DNA from: Neurospora tetraspora
Taxonomy: Eukaryota > Ascomycota > Sordariomycetes > Sordariales > Sordariaceae
DNA: 64,000 nucleotides
Assembly: GCF_033439725.1 (NCBI RefSeq)
Contig: NW_026944383.1
Location: 6,944,001 to 7,008,000 of the forward strand
Reading direction: 5' to 3'
This document shows positions 23,954 to 35,716 of the stretch, one piece after another. Below the pieces are notes generated by a model. It made no database searches, was not told the DNA's origin, and was given only the letters and a program-made list of their open reading frames with translations. The position numbers and the translations under genes are program-made. Every line of letters starts with the position of its first letter. The first letter of the stretch is position 1.

Positions 23954-25400
23954 ATGGCAGCCCAAAAAGTCACAGAATGGCGCAAACTGCCCATCAGTCT
24001 CACAGAGCTTTGCATCGAAACCACACTCCGATGTGGCCAGTCCTTCAGATGGCGCAAGATAAATGAACAATGGTCCGAATACTCAATCATCTCTTCTCAT
24101 CTCCCTTTCGTTCTAAACATACCAAATTCTAACACTTCTTAGGCACTGCGTCCTCAAAGGCCGTCTCATCTCCCTAAAACAAGATCCCACCCATCTTCAC
24201 TACAAAGTGACATGGCCTACCTGTACAGCAACTCCCAAACATGAACACCCCCAAGACTCCGAAGACGACACCTCCACCCTCCTCCTCAACTATTTCGCCC
24301 TCTCCCACTCGCTCACCACCCTCTACGCCCAATGGTCCCTCTCAGACGCCAACTTCGCCCGGCGCGCGCCCGCTTTCACGGGGATCCGCATCCTCAACCA
24401 GGACGCCTGGGAGACGCTGATCTCCTTCATCTGCAGCAGCAACAACAACATTTCACGCATCAGCCAGATGGTCCTGAAGCTGTGTACGCACTACGGTCCC
24501 TATATCGGCACCGTGGAGGGGGAAGCGTTCCATGATTTTCCGGGGCCGGAGGCGCTGGCGGGGGAAGGGGTCGAGACCCATTTGAGGGAGCTGGGGTTTG
24601 GGTATAGGGCTAAGTACATTGCTGAGACGGCGGGGTGTGTGGCGCAGGTTTATGGGGAGAAGTGGTTGTTGAGGTTGAGGAATCCGGGTGTTCCTGCGTT
24701 GGGAGCGGCGACTAAGGAGGCTGTTGGTGGTGGTGGTGCTGAGGTAAAGAAGGAGGAAGAAGAGAAGGGGCAGAAGGAGAACCATATTGTTGATTCCAAG
24801 GTTGACTTGGATGATGATTCACCGACGTACAAGAAGGCCCATGAAGCTCTGCTGACTCTGCCGGGTGTTGGCCCAAAGGTGTCGGATTGTGTGTGCTTGA
24901 TGGGTCTCGGCTGGGGCGAGTCTGTTCCTATCGATACACACGTTTGGCAGATTGCCCAGAGAGACTATAACTTTGGTGGGAAAGGGGGTGCCAAGACCAA
25001 GACGCTCAACAAGGCCATGTATGAGGCCGTGGGCGACCATTTCAGGAAGATTTGGGGACCCCAGGCTGGTTGGGCGCAGAGTGTCCTCTTTACTGCGAAT
25101 CTCAAGTCATTCTCGGAACAAGCAGCGGGGGCGAAGAAGGGGGCGGTGAAGGTGGAAGAGGAAAGCCAGGAAGAGATGGTTACGAGCGCTGAGGCCGTGA
25201 CTAAACCTGGAAAAAGGAAAGGAGTGGTGGTCAAGGTCGAAGAAAGCGAAGAGATGGTTGCCACAACGTCGGCGGCGAAGTCTAGGAAACGGAAGACGGT
25301 TGCTGCGGAAGTGATACCGAAGGCTGAGCCGGAGGCCAACGTCCAGACGACAACAACTCGGACGTTACGGTCCAGTAAAAGGATAAAGAGCCAAGTCTGA
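23954..25400 (+). CDS. ogg1: 8-oxoguanine DNA glycosylase/lyase (OGG1)
   Basis: Removes 8-oxoguanine paired with cytosine and nicks the abasic site, in base-excision repair. Exons 23954-24072 and 24143-25400 give 458 residues. Splicing joins NEQW to HCVLKGRLISLKQDPTHLHY, matching the family. The donor is a weak GTCCGA; the branch TTCTAAC and TTAG acceptor are good. The N-terminal OGG domain has LRCGQSFRW; the FICSSNNNISRI block is conserved; the HhH-GPD has LPGVGPKVSDCVCLMGLGWGESVPIDTHVW, with the Schiff-base Lys at 285 and the catalytic Asp at 304. A Lys/Glu-rich insert of about 50 residues precedes the HhH, and a long basic tail with repeated KVEE/SEEMV phrases ends in RSSKRIKSQV, probably a nuclear signal. 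It is convergent with the next gene, 75 bases away. Confidence 0.95.
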
Positions 25401-25475
25401 GTTCGGGAATGGCGCCGATGGGGCTGCTATGTTACCCATATATACCAACTTGAACACCTGTCCCCATCTCCGAAT

Positions 25476-27147
25476 TCACCTCCGCAGTAAACCAACTTTC
25501 CACTCTTTAAACACCCGTTCGGTGGTAGGCAGCAGAGAGTTACTCCTGTCTAGATGTTGCATGACTTCCTGAATGGCCTTTACCGGAAGGTTCACCTCCT
25601 GGGCATCGCCAGTGAGTGAATCCAGCATACGATCAGCCTCCTCTCGAGGTACCAAACGATAAAGCAGTTTGATAGCCAGAGTACCACTTCTAGCTCCTGG
25701 CCTTGTGGCGGCGGTCTCAGCTGACGACGAGTACACAATGCCACTGTTGAGCACCCATATGTGGACAACTTTGTCCTTCCCTATCACATCTTCCTCTGTG
25801 GTCGCAATGGTCTCTGTGATGGGAAGCAACAGCGACTTGGAGGATCCCGATCGCGCTATGGTGGATACAAGAGTTGCGGCGAGACACTCCTCAAGTCCAG
25901 GGTTAAGGTTGGAGACAGAATCGCAAGAGATCTGCCACTTCAGGAGTGTGACTGCGGCTGTCCGGAAATTGTAAAAGCCAAGATGAGCCTGGCAGGAAGA
26001 GCAAAACACGTTAAGACTCCGGATCTGGCTGCTGCTTTCGTCTGGAGCAACAGCTTGCCTATCTGGTGATCCATGCTCAGGGGTAGAGAGAGAATACTAG
26101 AGAGCGGAAAGGTGGTCAGCACTAACTGACGTAAGGGGGAAGGTTTACTGGCATGAAGAATTGAGAAGGAATGTTCCTCCAGTTGATCCCAGAGCATTTA
26201 GGACTTGAGAATGATCTGGCGAAATGCGGAGGTTCAGCCCATCATCCACCGATGGGAAGCGCCCCGTCACAGAAGTGAGGTTCGTCAACCACTCGGTGTC
26301 CCGCGAAGGCAGGGGACAGACTTTGCTTGATTTTGGGCATTTGTATCGGTATCCATGCCATTGAGGGGCCGAAGCCGACTTGGCTACCTTCTTGATGCCC
26401 AGTTGTTTTGTACGTATTTCAAGAGAAACAATTCGGAATGGTGAGTTGCGTAAGTCATGAGCATGCTACATCTGGACTTACTGTGATGTTGGAACAGTCC
26501 TGCTCGACGAATAACAGCGTTGTCAAATCAACAAACCCAACACTTTGTTGAGCCGAGATGACCGAGCTCGCTCCATATCCTCGAGCTGCAAGACTCATGT
26601 CGTCCGCTTTGGCACCCTGGCCGCTGGTTTGGGAAGCAGAAACGGCGTTTGACTTGTCGTGGTGATGATGGTCATCATGATCGTGATCGTGATCACCAGG
26701 TTTGTGACAGTGCCAAAACTCCATCATCTCGGCCCAGTTCTCACTGGGGAGGTCTTTCCAGACCTTGACGACATCTTGATTGACAACAACAGCCTGGCAT
26801 TGCCTACAAGCAACTTGGGACCCGGCTTTCAGATCAGTGGCTGTCCAAGTCGACGACTCTGCTGATGATGCATCCGTATCTGTTGCTTGACCCAACGGTA
26901 ACCTCCATGAGAGCGCAGAGGCACCGGGCCTTTGAATGGGCAGTATTGCGCCACCGAGGGCCACCTTTGAGGGTAGGCGCAGTGTATGTGACTGTCCATG
27001 GTGTTTGAGCTCGACATTCTCCCCATCCGCTGCCACCACTACTTGTGTGGACGCATCGCTTGCAGAGCCCAATGAGATGGCAAGGGATATCTGGCGAATA
27101 TTTGAAAGTAACTCGGCATAGAGTAGCGGTGCAGTTTCGGATGTCAT
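25476..27147 (-). CDS. HECT-like E2-binding protein, UBE3D family
   Basis: Resembles the ubiquitin-conjugating-enzyme E2-binding (HECT_2, UBE3D) family, proteins that bind E2 enzymes and act as atypical E3 ligases. Exons are 27147-26482, about 26390-26149 and 26058-25476, giving about 496 residues. The first intron's acceptor is ambiguous by one codon (26390 or 26387), both in phase. The second intron ends GATAG, giving SSCQQAVAPDESSSQ in frame. Seen features are ACRQCQ and WHCHKPG Cys/His clusters flanking the family-typical WKDLPSENWAEMMEFWHCH block (about residues 140-165), a His/Asp-rich run HDHDHDDHHHHD, and a later CSSCQAHLG pair, which together could bind zinc. The C-terminal half ends KEWKVGLLRR. 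An in-frame ATG at 27222 could add 25 residues. It is divergent from SF3B1. Confidence 0.82.
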
Positions 27148-27709
27148 GTTGGTCGAGACGAAGATGAAGCGAGGTTGTGTGATGTGAGATGGAAGTTGTG
27201 GAAAGTGGAAGCTCCCCCACATGAGCTCACTGCAGTGGAAATGGAAACTCCCCTGCTCCCCACAGCGATCGAAACGCGTCTCGGTCTGGACTGCTTACCT
27301 AATGCACTTAGAGCGCCACTTAAAGTGGAAACTTCAGGTGCAGCCTTGCCAAGCCCGTGTCAGCTCGGTTGCTCACGTCCCGTCACCAGTCGCTGGCCAA
27401 AATTTCAGGGAAGGCGTGTGCATCTCGCATCCACTGCGCCAGTCCTCAGCCGACACCTGCATCCTTCTGCCTCCATCGTTCTTTCTTTGCTGATAGCTTA
27501 TCACGACAAGTGTCACCTCAACTGTCAACGTCAATTTCAACTGTCCCGTCAGTTACCATATCCGATTCCACCCAACCACCCTCGGGCAGCGCCACTTCAT
27601 CACGTCCCGTTTCCTCACGACTACATACCACCAATCACCCCCGCGGCGCGCTGGACAGTATCACGACGACCCCAACCTGACATGACACGAGGAGGATACG
27701 GCCAGCACC
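27148..27709. promoter_or_regulatory. Divergent promoter, UBE3D-like / SF3B1
   Basis: 562 bases between opposed start codons. The SF3B1 side is C-rich and pyrimidine-biased from about 27450, consistent with a short transcribed leader. Confidence 0.5.
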
Positions 27710-30700
27710 ATGTCGGACTCGGATTTTGAGCAGATCAAGAAGCTCCAGCAGGAGCGCAATGCTGCTGCTGCCGCCAAGAATGGTTCGCGCACCTTTGATC
27801 CTGCCAACCAACGATCCGACAACACTACCAAAGCCAAGATGGGAGAGGTCTGGGATACCGGCCTGTATGAACGCGACAATGGCGATAAGTTCGCGGGCTA
27901 CCACACCACCCTGCCCGCCGCCGATGGTGAAGATGAAGATATGGAGGATGCCGACTCCGGCCGCCGCCTAGTAGGACAGTACACCGCCACTCGAACCCAG
28001 ATCGATGAGTTCGCACGCGGCGATGGCGTCGAGGAGGATGATCCCCTGGCTGGCCGGGGTGAGAAGAGCAACCGCATCACTGACAGGGAGACCGACTACC
28101 AGAAGCGCCGATTCGACCGCGTTCTGACCCCTACACGAGCTGACCCTTTTGCTGCCAACCGCCAGGCAGGTGCCGCCGAGGATGGAGAAAGCTACCGGGA
28201 AATCATGGAACGCCGCGAGCTTGAGCGAGAGGAAGAGCGCGTACGGCGGGCCATCGAACAGAAGATGAAGGAGGGCGGCCCTGTTGAGGAGCACCAGCCT
28301 ACCCTCAAGGATTCCGGTGACAAGGAGAACGAGGAGGCTGGCTCTACTGAAGCTGCGGCTGGCCGGAAGCGCAAGAAGAGATGGGATGTCGCCTCTACAG
28401 AAGATGCCACCCCGGCACCAGAGCCCAAGAAGAGGTCTAGGTGGGATCAAGCACCATCTGTTCCCGCTCCAGGGGCTCCAGGGGCAGAAACCAAGAAGCG
28501 ATCCCGCTGGGACCAGGCGCCTTCTGCCACTCCCGTTGGCAATGTCGGCCTAGCTACCCCGATGCACCCTACCCAGACCGCCGTCGTACAACCAGTTTTT
28601 GGCACTGATGCGGCCGGTCGATACGCGCCGCTTAGCGACGAGGAGCTGGATGCCATGCTTCCAGGCCCCGAGCAAGGTTACAAGATTCTTGATCCGCCAC
28701 CAGGGTATGCCCCCGTGCGAGCACCGGCACACAAGCTGATGCAGGCTCCGGCCCCAACAACGGGCTTCATGATGCAGGAACCTGACAGCGGACGGATGAC
28801 GGGCCAGCAGGTACCAAAGGAGATCCCCGGTGTGGGAGACCTGCAATTCTTCAAGCCCGAAGACATGGCATACTTCGGCAAGCTTACCGACGGAGCTGAT
28901 GAGGAAAGTTTGAGCGTCGAAGAGCTCAAGGAGAGAAAGATCATGAGGCTTCTCCTGAAGGTCAAGAACGGTACCCCACCTATGAGAAAGACTGCGCTCA
29001 GACAATTGACAGATAATGCTCGCAACTTTGGTGCCGGCCCCCTCTTCAACCAAATCCTTCCTCTGCTCATGGAGAAGACGTTGGAGGATCAGGAACGCCA
29101 TCTTCTCGTCAAGGTTATCGATCGTATCTTGTACAAGCTCGATGACATGGTTCGACCATACGTTCACAAGATCCTCGTCGTTATCGAACCTCTTCTTATT
29201 GATCAGGACTACTATGCCCGTGTTGAGGGTCGGGAAATTATTTCGAACCTCAGCAAGGCTGCTGGTCTTGCCACAATGATCAGTGTCATGCGTCCAGATA
29301 TTGATCACGTCGATGAGTATGTCAGAAACACTACTGCCAGAGCCTTTGCCGTAGTTGCTTCGGCTCTGGGTATCCCAGCTCTGCTTCCCTTCTTGCGAGC
29401 TGTATGCCGAAGCAAGAAGTCGTGGCAGGCTCGTCACACAGGTGTCAAGATTGTCCAGCAGATTCCCATCCTGATGGGCTGCGCAGTCTTGCCCCATCTC
29501 AAGCAACTGGTTGACTGTATCGGACCCAACCTGAACGACGAACAGACCAAGGTCCGCACAGTAACCAGTTTGGCCATCGCAGCTCTCGCCGAGGCATCCA
29601 ACCCCTACGGTATCGAGAGCTTCGATGACATCCTCAACCCCCTCTGGACCGGTGCCCGAAAGCAGCGAGGCAAGGGTCTGGCGGGTTTTCTCAAGGCTGT
29701 CGGTTATATCATCCCGCTTATGGATGAAGACTATGCCAACTATTACACCAGTCAGATCATGGAGATTCTGCTACGAGAATTTGCCTCTCCAGATGAAGAG
29801 ATGAAGAAGGTTGTGCTAAAGGTGATTTCACAGTGCGCCGCCACCGACGGAGTAACGGCTGGATACCTCAAGGAGCATGTGCTGGACGAGTTCTTCAAGA
29901 GCTTCTGGGTACGGCGTATGGCTCTGGACAAGCGCAACTACCGACAGGTCGTTGAGACCACCGTTGACATTGGCCAGAAGGTCGGTGTCAGCGAGATTCT
30001 GGAAAGGATCGTTGCCAATTTGAAGGATGAGAGCGAAGCGTATCGTAAGATGACCGTGGAGACTGTCGAGAAGATTGTGGCCTCTCTCGGTGCTGCCGAC
30101 ATTGGCGAGCGTCTGGAAGAACGCCTTATTGACGGCATTCTTCATGCGTTCCAGGAACAGAGCGTCGAGGATATCGTCATGCTCAACGGCTTCGGTTCGG
30201 TGGTTAACGCACTGGGCACCCGATGCAAGCCTTACCTTCCTCAGATTGTCAGCACCATCCTCTGGCGTCTGAACAACAAGTCAGCTACTGTACGACAGCA
30301 AGCAGCTGATTTGATCTCCCGCATCGCCATGGTCATGAAGCAATGCGGTGAGGATGCCCTCATGGGTAAGCTTGGTATTGTCCTTTACGAGTATCTCGGT
30401 GAGGAGTATCCCGAGGTTCTTGGCTCTATTCTTGGTGCTCTCCGCTCCATTGTTACTGTTGTGGGTATCAGCCAGATGCAGCCCCCTATCAAGGATCTTT
30501 TGCCTCGCCTCACCCCTATTCTTCGTAACCGACACGAGAAGGTACAAGAGAACACGATTGATCTTGTAGGTCGTATCGCCGATCGCGGTCCCGAGAGTGT
30601 CAACGCCCGCGAGTGGATGCGTATCTGCTTTGAGCTTCTCGACATGCTCAAGGCTCACAAGAAGGGCATCAGACGTGCTGCCAACAACACTTTCGGTTTC

Positions 30701-31357
30701 ATCGCCAAGGCCATCGGTCCTCAGGATGTCCTTGCCACCCTTCTGAACAACCTCCGCGTTCAGGAGCGTCAATCTCGTGTCAACACGGCCGTCGCCATCG
30801 GTATCGTTGCCGAGACATGCGCGCCCTTCACCGTGTTGCCCGCGCTCATGAACGAGTATCGCGTCCCCGAGCTCAACGTCCAGAACGGTGTGCTCAAGTC
30901 GCTCTCTTTCCTCTTCGAGTACATTGGCGAGATGGCCAAGGACTACGTTTACGCCGTCACGCCGCTCCTGGAGGACGCCCTCATCGACAGAGACCAAGTG
31001 CACAGACAAACAGCCGCGAGTGTCGTCAAGCACATTGCCCTTGGCGTCGTCGGTCTCGGTTGCGAGGATGCCATGGTCCACTTGCTCAACTTGCTGTATC
31101 CCAACCTGTTCGAGACCAGCCCCCACGTTATCGACCGCATTGTCGAGGCTATCGAGGCCATCAGGATGGCCGTCGGTCCGGGACTGGTCCTCAACTACGT
31201 CTGGGCCGGTCTGTTCCACCCGGCGAGAAAGGTGCGCACACCATATTGGCGTTTGTACAACGATGCGTATGTCCAGTGCGCGGACGCTATGGTGCCGTAT
31301 TACCCTAACCTCATCGAGGAGGGCATCGACAGGACGGAGTTGGCGATTGTGCTTTAG
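27710..31357 (+). CDS. U2 snRNP component SF3B1 / Hsh155
   Basis: The largest SF3b subunit; it clamps the branch-point helix in the U2 snRNP. One uninterrupted frame of 1215 residues. The N-terminus has the family block [29 protein letters not shown] (about 123-152). Three Trp-containing U2AF-ligand (ULM-like) motifs follow: KKRWD at about 223, then [10 protein letters not shown] at about 243 and 266. From about residue 400 HEAT repeats run to the end, closely matching human SF3B1. The positions equivalent to human R625, H662, K666 and K700 keep the wild-type residues ([25 protein letters not shown] with K614). The gene has no introns although it encodes a core splicing factor, whereas most protein genes nearby are split. 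The start [13 protein letters not shown] matches the expected N-terminus. Confidence 0.98.
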   Translation: MSDSDFEQIKKLQQERNAAAAAKNGSRTFDPANQRSDNTTKAKMGEVWDTGLYERDNGDKFAGYHTTLPAADGEDEDMEDADSGRRLVGQYTATRTQIDEFARGDGVEEDDPLAGRGEKSNRITDRETDYQKRRFDRVLTPTRADPFAANRQAGAAEDGESYREIMERRELEREEERVRRAIEQKMKEGGPVEEHQPTLKDSGDKENEEAGSTEAAAGRKRKKRWDVASTEDATPAPEPKKRSRWDQAPSVPAPGAPGAETKKRSRWDQAPSATPVGNVGLATPMHPTQTAVVQPVFGTDAAGRYAPLSDEELDAMLPGPEQGYKILDPPPGYAPVRAPAHKLMQAPAPTTGFMMQEPDSGRMTGQQVPKEIPGVGDLQFFKPEDMAYFGKLTDGADEESLSVEELKERKIMRLLLKVKNGTPPMRKTALRQLTDNARNFGAGPLFNQILPLLMEKTLEDQERHLLVKVIDRILYKLDDMVRPYVHKILVVIEPLLIDQDYYARVEGREIISNLSKAAGLATMISVMRPDIDHVDEYVRNTTARAFAVVASALGIPALLPFLRAVCRSKKSWQARHTGVKIVQQIPILMGCAVLPHLKQLVDCIGPNLNDEQTKVRTVTSLAIAALAEASNPYGIESFDDILNPLWTGARKQRGKGLAGFLKAVGYIIPLMDEDYANYYTSQIMEILLREFASPDEEMKKVVLKVISQCAATDGVTAGYLKEHVLDEFFKSFWVRRMALDKRNYRQVVETTVDIGQKVGVSEILERIVANLKDESEAYRKMTVETVEKIVASLGAADIGERLEERLIDGILHAFQEQSVEDIVMLNGFGSVVNALGTRCKPYLPQIVSTILWRLNNKSATVRQQAADLISRIAMVMKQCGEDALMGKLGIVLYEYLGEEYPEVLGSILGALRSIVTVVGISQMQPPIKDLLPRLTPILRNRHEKVQENTIDLVGRIADRGPESVNAREWMRICFELLDMLKAHKKGIRRAANNTFGFIAKAIGPQDVLATLLNNLRVQERQSRVNTAVAIGIVAETCAPFTVLPALMNEYRVPELNVQNGVLKSLSFLFEYIGEMAKDYVYAVTPLLEDALIDRDQVHRQTAASVVKHIALGVVGLGCEDAMVHLLNLLYPNLFETSPHVIDRIVEAIEAIRMAVGPGLVLNYVWAGLFHPARKVRTPYWRLYNDAYVQCADAMVPYYPNLIEEGIDRTELAIVL

Positions 31358-32241
31358 ACGATGCGATGGGAGGGAGGTTAGCGGGAGCAAACAGGTTTCT
31401 TGTTCATATGATTCAGATTCTTTATGACGACGAGGGGAACAACACGATATTTTCTTGAAGCGGCTTGGATTTTGGGCGCGCATGCGCTATTGAAGGCTTC
31501 ACACACACACGTACACACTAAAAGAAGAATCGAGTGATGCCACTCGTGGTTTTATGTGCGATATACGTTAGGAAACGCGGTTTGTTTTGTGACAATGTCA
31601 TCGTTTGTCGTATTGGTTAGGACATCAAGATGATGACATTCTATGTTGTTGTAACTGATGGTTGTTGTTGGTTAGGTTAGGGGGTAGCTAGGTTGTTACA
31701 TATACTCTTGTAGAGTTTAGGGCAGTCGAGCAGGTGAGCGCAAAAAAGGATAAATGCATTAATGAAGGAGTTTGTGGATGATCTTCCTCGGGCTTATTTT
31801 GAACCTGTCTTGCTTGTAAGCCCTTTTGAGATTTCCCAGTTGAGTCATGAAGCTCGATGGCTAGCGACAGCCTTCGGTTGGCAGTACCTCCAGTCATGGT
31901 CATCTTCGTGTTTAATGGGCTTTGTTCGACCTGAAGTAATCGTTTCCTCGACCGTTTGTCTAGAGATACCAACCTGAATATCCTTTCACTCACCCATCAT
32001 CTAACAACTCCGATTCTTCAACAACCACCAGCATGACAATAGGTTTCTCGATCCGCTCTTCTAGTTCCTTCCATGAGCACTGCTTTCTTCAAGTTGATTC
32101 ATAGCTGATCGATAGTTGTCGCTCAAGGAGAGAAAGCGAGAAGCGAGGCGCCACGATGCACATTGCATTAGTGTCTGCTGTCAGCCTGGGAACGGATCGT
32201 TAAAGAACAAGGGAAGAATGAACGGATGATATTCTGTTGAC

Positions 32242-32385
32242 CTCTCTCTTCATCTCTCTCTTCATCTCTCTTCATCTCTCTTCATCTCTCTTCATCTCTC
32301 TTCATCTCTCTTCATCTCTCTCTTCATCTCTCTATTCACTTTCCTCTTCACTTTTCTCTTCACTTCTCTCTTCACATTTACCAGC
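32242..32385 (+). repeat. (CTCTCTTCAT)n microsatellite
   Basis: About nine near-perfect copies of a 10-12-base CT-rich unit from 32242 to 32335, decaying into imperfect TTCACTTCTCTC copies to about 32385. Confidence 0.9.
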
Positions 32386-32604
32386 ATTCCACTTCTTATC
32401 TCATATCGCACTTCACTTTCCTTCAAGTCTGTTTGGTACACCTCTCGTGTTGGTTATTGACTTCTAACACGATTCTGTATCGGCGACAATTGCTAAGATA
32501 CAGTCTGCTTACATGTTGCAATCACTCATTCTAAAAGCTTCATCCCGATGCCGCTCCGAGTCCCCTTCATAGTAGTGTGTGCTTACGTCCTGCCCTGTGG
32601 TGAT

Positions 32605-32717
32605 TGTAGAGGGAGCGGGAGGCAGGGACGATCGAGCAGTTCCACTGCTCGCTTTTTCCCACTTGCTCTCCATTGCTTATTGTATAAGGTACCCCTCGAC
32701 CGCCAGTCTCGGGAAGG
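32605..32717 (+). repeat. Dispersed repeat, copy B
   Basis: Matches 90-210 in the same orientation, with a perfect 27-base start and roughly 75-80 percent similarity afterwards by eye. The two copies lie on either side of the main gene block. Confidence 0.6.
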
Positions 32718-33553
32718 TACGACCCGTTTCTTCTTCACTCGCGTATTTCTGTATTGGTCTGCTCAAGTTGCCGGTTGAGGGGATATACAAGTCTTGCTAC
32801 AAAATGTCTCGAAGTACTCGATCTTTATCTGACTGGTGTTTGGATCACATCGTTGTCGTACTTCTGAAATCACCATCAACAGTTGTTCACGATTTCGTCA
32901 AGACCCACGAACAATCATAACCTCCATCATCCAGATACACGGGCTTTTGCTGTGTTTCTCTGCCCCGGATATAAGCACCAGTGAGACATTTAACAGCCAC
33001 CACCATCTGATCTGATCTGCTTCTACCCGACATGTTTCAGGTCAGTCATGACTTCGACTACTTCGGTCATGGCCAAGGCAATTCACTGAGATGCGAGTGA
33101 GCGAGTTGTCAAGTGACTACATCAGGTAGATATGCTGTTTGTATTTGTGTGATTTATACGTTTTATGACTTTTCCAACCCAGCCGGCCACAGCGTAGGGC
33201 AAATTCGACTACATGCAGTTTGCTTGAGATGATGGCGTGCAGATTTGTAAGATCTAGGGAGTTGACGGCGTGTAGTATCTGGATGCCTCATTACGGGAAT
33301 AGGTACGGATGAGATGCTTATTCTTTGTCATTTTCCAAACTCGACGTATTGCATCTATCTAAACCACCTGTAAGAACGCATAACGCCAAAAAGAATAGGT
33401 AGTCTGTAGTCTGGCGGTTACAGATAGTCTGCGTGTTCCGTGTGTATAGCAGTCTGTTGTCTACCAAGGTGGTGTTCTCCCAGTAGTGTACGTAGTTAGT
33501 TGGTCCTACAGTGTGCCCCTACTCGGTCGTCATTGTTCAAACTGTAAAAGTCC

Positions 33554-33584
33554 AGTACTTAGGTGGGTGACCCCCACGCATCTC
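33554..33584 (+). pseudogene. Possible 5S rRNA 3'-half fragment
   Basis: By memory of the fungal 5S sequence, about 26 of 31 bases align around GGTGGGTGACC, the region that ends 5S genes. The 5' half of a 5S gene is not visible upstream. Dispersed 5S genes and pseudogenes are known in Neurospora, but this short match could be chance. Confidence 0.25.
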
Positions 33585-35395
33585 TCCTAGTAAACATCAC
33601 CGCACTCAAGCATCACAGCTCTCTAACCGAAGCACCAAACCCGGTTCCTAGGTTTTTCTATGCAATAACATGTGAACAATGCAATGTTTGCTTTTGGTGA
33701 AGCTGAATGAAGGGACCAGATATTGTTAAATCCAGGTGCAGTACCCAAAATTGGCGGTGTGTATACACAGTATGTAGAGGGTAACCCGTGTCTGTCTGGT
33801 GGAATAGGGGTCCAAGGATGTTTCCAACTTTCCAGAAGCAGAAGCCCTGACTCGTTACTCTTTTCAGCTGGATGGACCTGACACTCAGGTCGTCAACAAG
33901 CAACCCCCTCGCTCTCCAGACTGAACCTGTCAGGATCTGTCTCCAGGAGCAGAGATTCCTGCCAGCTGCCCGACGACAATGGACTGGATGTAGGAAGAAG
34001 GGAAAAAAAAATCACTGTGTCACCAGGGAAGCCCTTGAACCCTTGAACCATACCGCAGTAACGACAAAGCAGGTGACACCGACATGTGTTCAAGTTAATG
34101 GTCTCGCTTGAGCCTCGGAAAAGGGGGATGGCTACTGGCTGACTGCCAGCAGACCCCTGGTCTCCCATCAGCCTAACTTACCTCCTTACCTAATTCCTTG
34201 GCCCCCTCCCTGGCGTCCCCTGGTCCAAGGGAAAGGGGACCCAGAAAGGGAAACCGAAAGTAGGAGACCGAGACAAACAACAAAAACTTGCGGGATCCGT
34301 AACGCGTAACGGAGTGAAGCGGAGCATGATATGGAGATAGATGTGAATGCAATCAATGCATCAAGGAATGAGTGTTTTGTGTTGATGCAAAGACAGAGCG
34401 TGTGGGTTACGTTCCTGTCGTGGTGCTGGTCCGGTCCTGGCGCCGCGCTTTCCCTCTCATTCAGTGATGGTTGCGGTTGCGGACTTGGGGTGGGGAATGA
34501 AAAGTTGGTGAAAGTGACACTAAGTGATGGCAATTTGGCCCGACGCAACATGGCATTTTGGAAATGCGGTTTTAAATCACTCGTTCAGTTGAAGGGTTGG
34601 TTAGACGGGAGGATTGGATGGTCGTGTCGTGGTGGGATTCACGAATTGTTGTTGATTGGTATTGGCGGCGTCAATTTCATCTACACATATCAGATTGATT
34701 ATGCAGTTGGTCGTGTGTGTCTCGTAGGACCGAAGGTGGACTGGTGCTGTCTTTTTTCTTTTCGGTGGTGGTGTGTACGGATGGAGTCGGTATGGCAGCT
34801 GTAATGGCTGAATCTGTTCAGCTCAACCCCAGTGCCCAGTAATAATAATGGAAGCCCAGGACGGCGCCGTTGCAGTCGCAATTTCAGTCGAAAGGAATCC
34901 CCCGTCAGATGAGGTCATCTGCCGTACTGGGAGGAGGGGGGTCTTTCGATCTGTCCGCGAACTGTCCTATAACAATTCGGAATTTAGTGACCTGTACTTA
35001 GAGCCCTCGAGTTTTTTTGATGTCTAAATGCACTAACATTTCACCTTTGAGATATTTCGTACCTGATTGACCGTTAATTCACAGTCTTTTGACAATCCGA
35101 ATATCTCAAACGTTTGGGAATTTGGACGTTTTGTCGGGCGGGATAGTCAATTGATAGTAAATTGGTAGCCGTAGCCAATTTGACTTCGGGGGTTCTAGAG
35201 GTGTCTAAGTACAGATCGTAAGGACCCCCTCCTCCTAGTACGGTGGTGTTTCATGTTTCGCTCCTCGGCAGTGCAAAGTAACGGTGAGAGGCAACCTTAT
35301 CTGGATCGATCTTGAAGTTGTCAACGTCTAATCTGCCACCGGTGTTTGACTGACTCGGCCCATAAAGATTGCAGAACAAGCTGTGAATCTTTTGG

Positions 35396-35716
35396 TGTCG
35401 CTTATTACGCTTAGAGACCCACTTTTCCCCGTCTGAATCCAAATATCACATTGGCTTGTTCGTCTTTTCTGGTTCGTGCTGTCGCTAAGTCCCATCTTCA
35501 CTCTGAAGTCACTTTTGGTCGAAGTTGAGAAGACATCTGCACGAAAAGTCACCGCAACGAAATGCTGATTGAACAAGCAAACGCAGCGCGCCCAGAAGCC
35601 GGCTTTTTGCTCTGGACAGCTTCATATCGGGTTGTTGTGAGGTCGATACAGCGGTTGGAAACCAGTGTTGTGGAAAGTCACTGCTGTGTGTGGGTCTCTA
35701 AGCGTAATAAGCGACA
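35396..35716. repeat. Inverted repeat with perfect 27-bp arms
   Basis: 35396-35422 is the exact reverse complement of 35690-35716, with a 267-base spacer. The shared core is CGCTTATTACGCTTAGAGAC. Neither arm lies in a supported gene. Confidence 0.8.

Noticed and set aside
28550-29506. 318-codon minus-strand open frame
   Set aside because: Also antisense to SF3B1, with no recognisable domain.
30281-31483. 400-codon minus-strand open frame
   Set aside because: It lies antisense to the strongly conserved SF3B1 HEAT repeats and is explained by codon bias of the sense gene.
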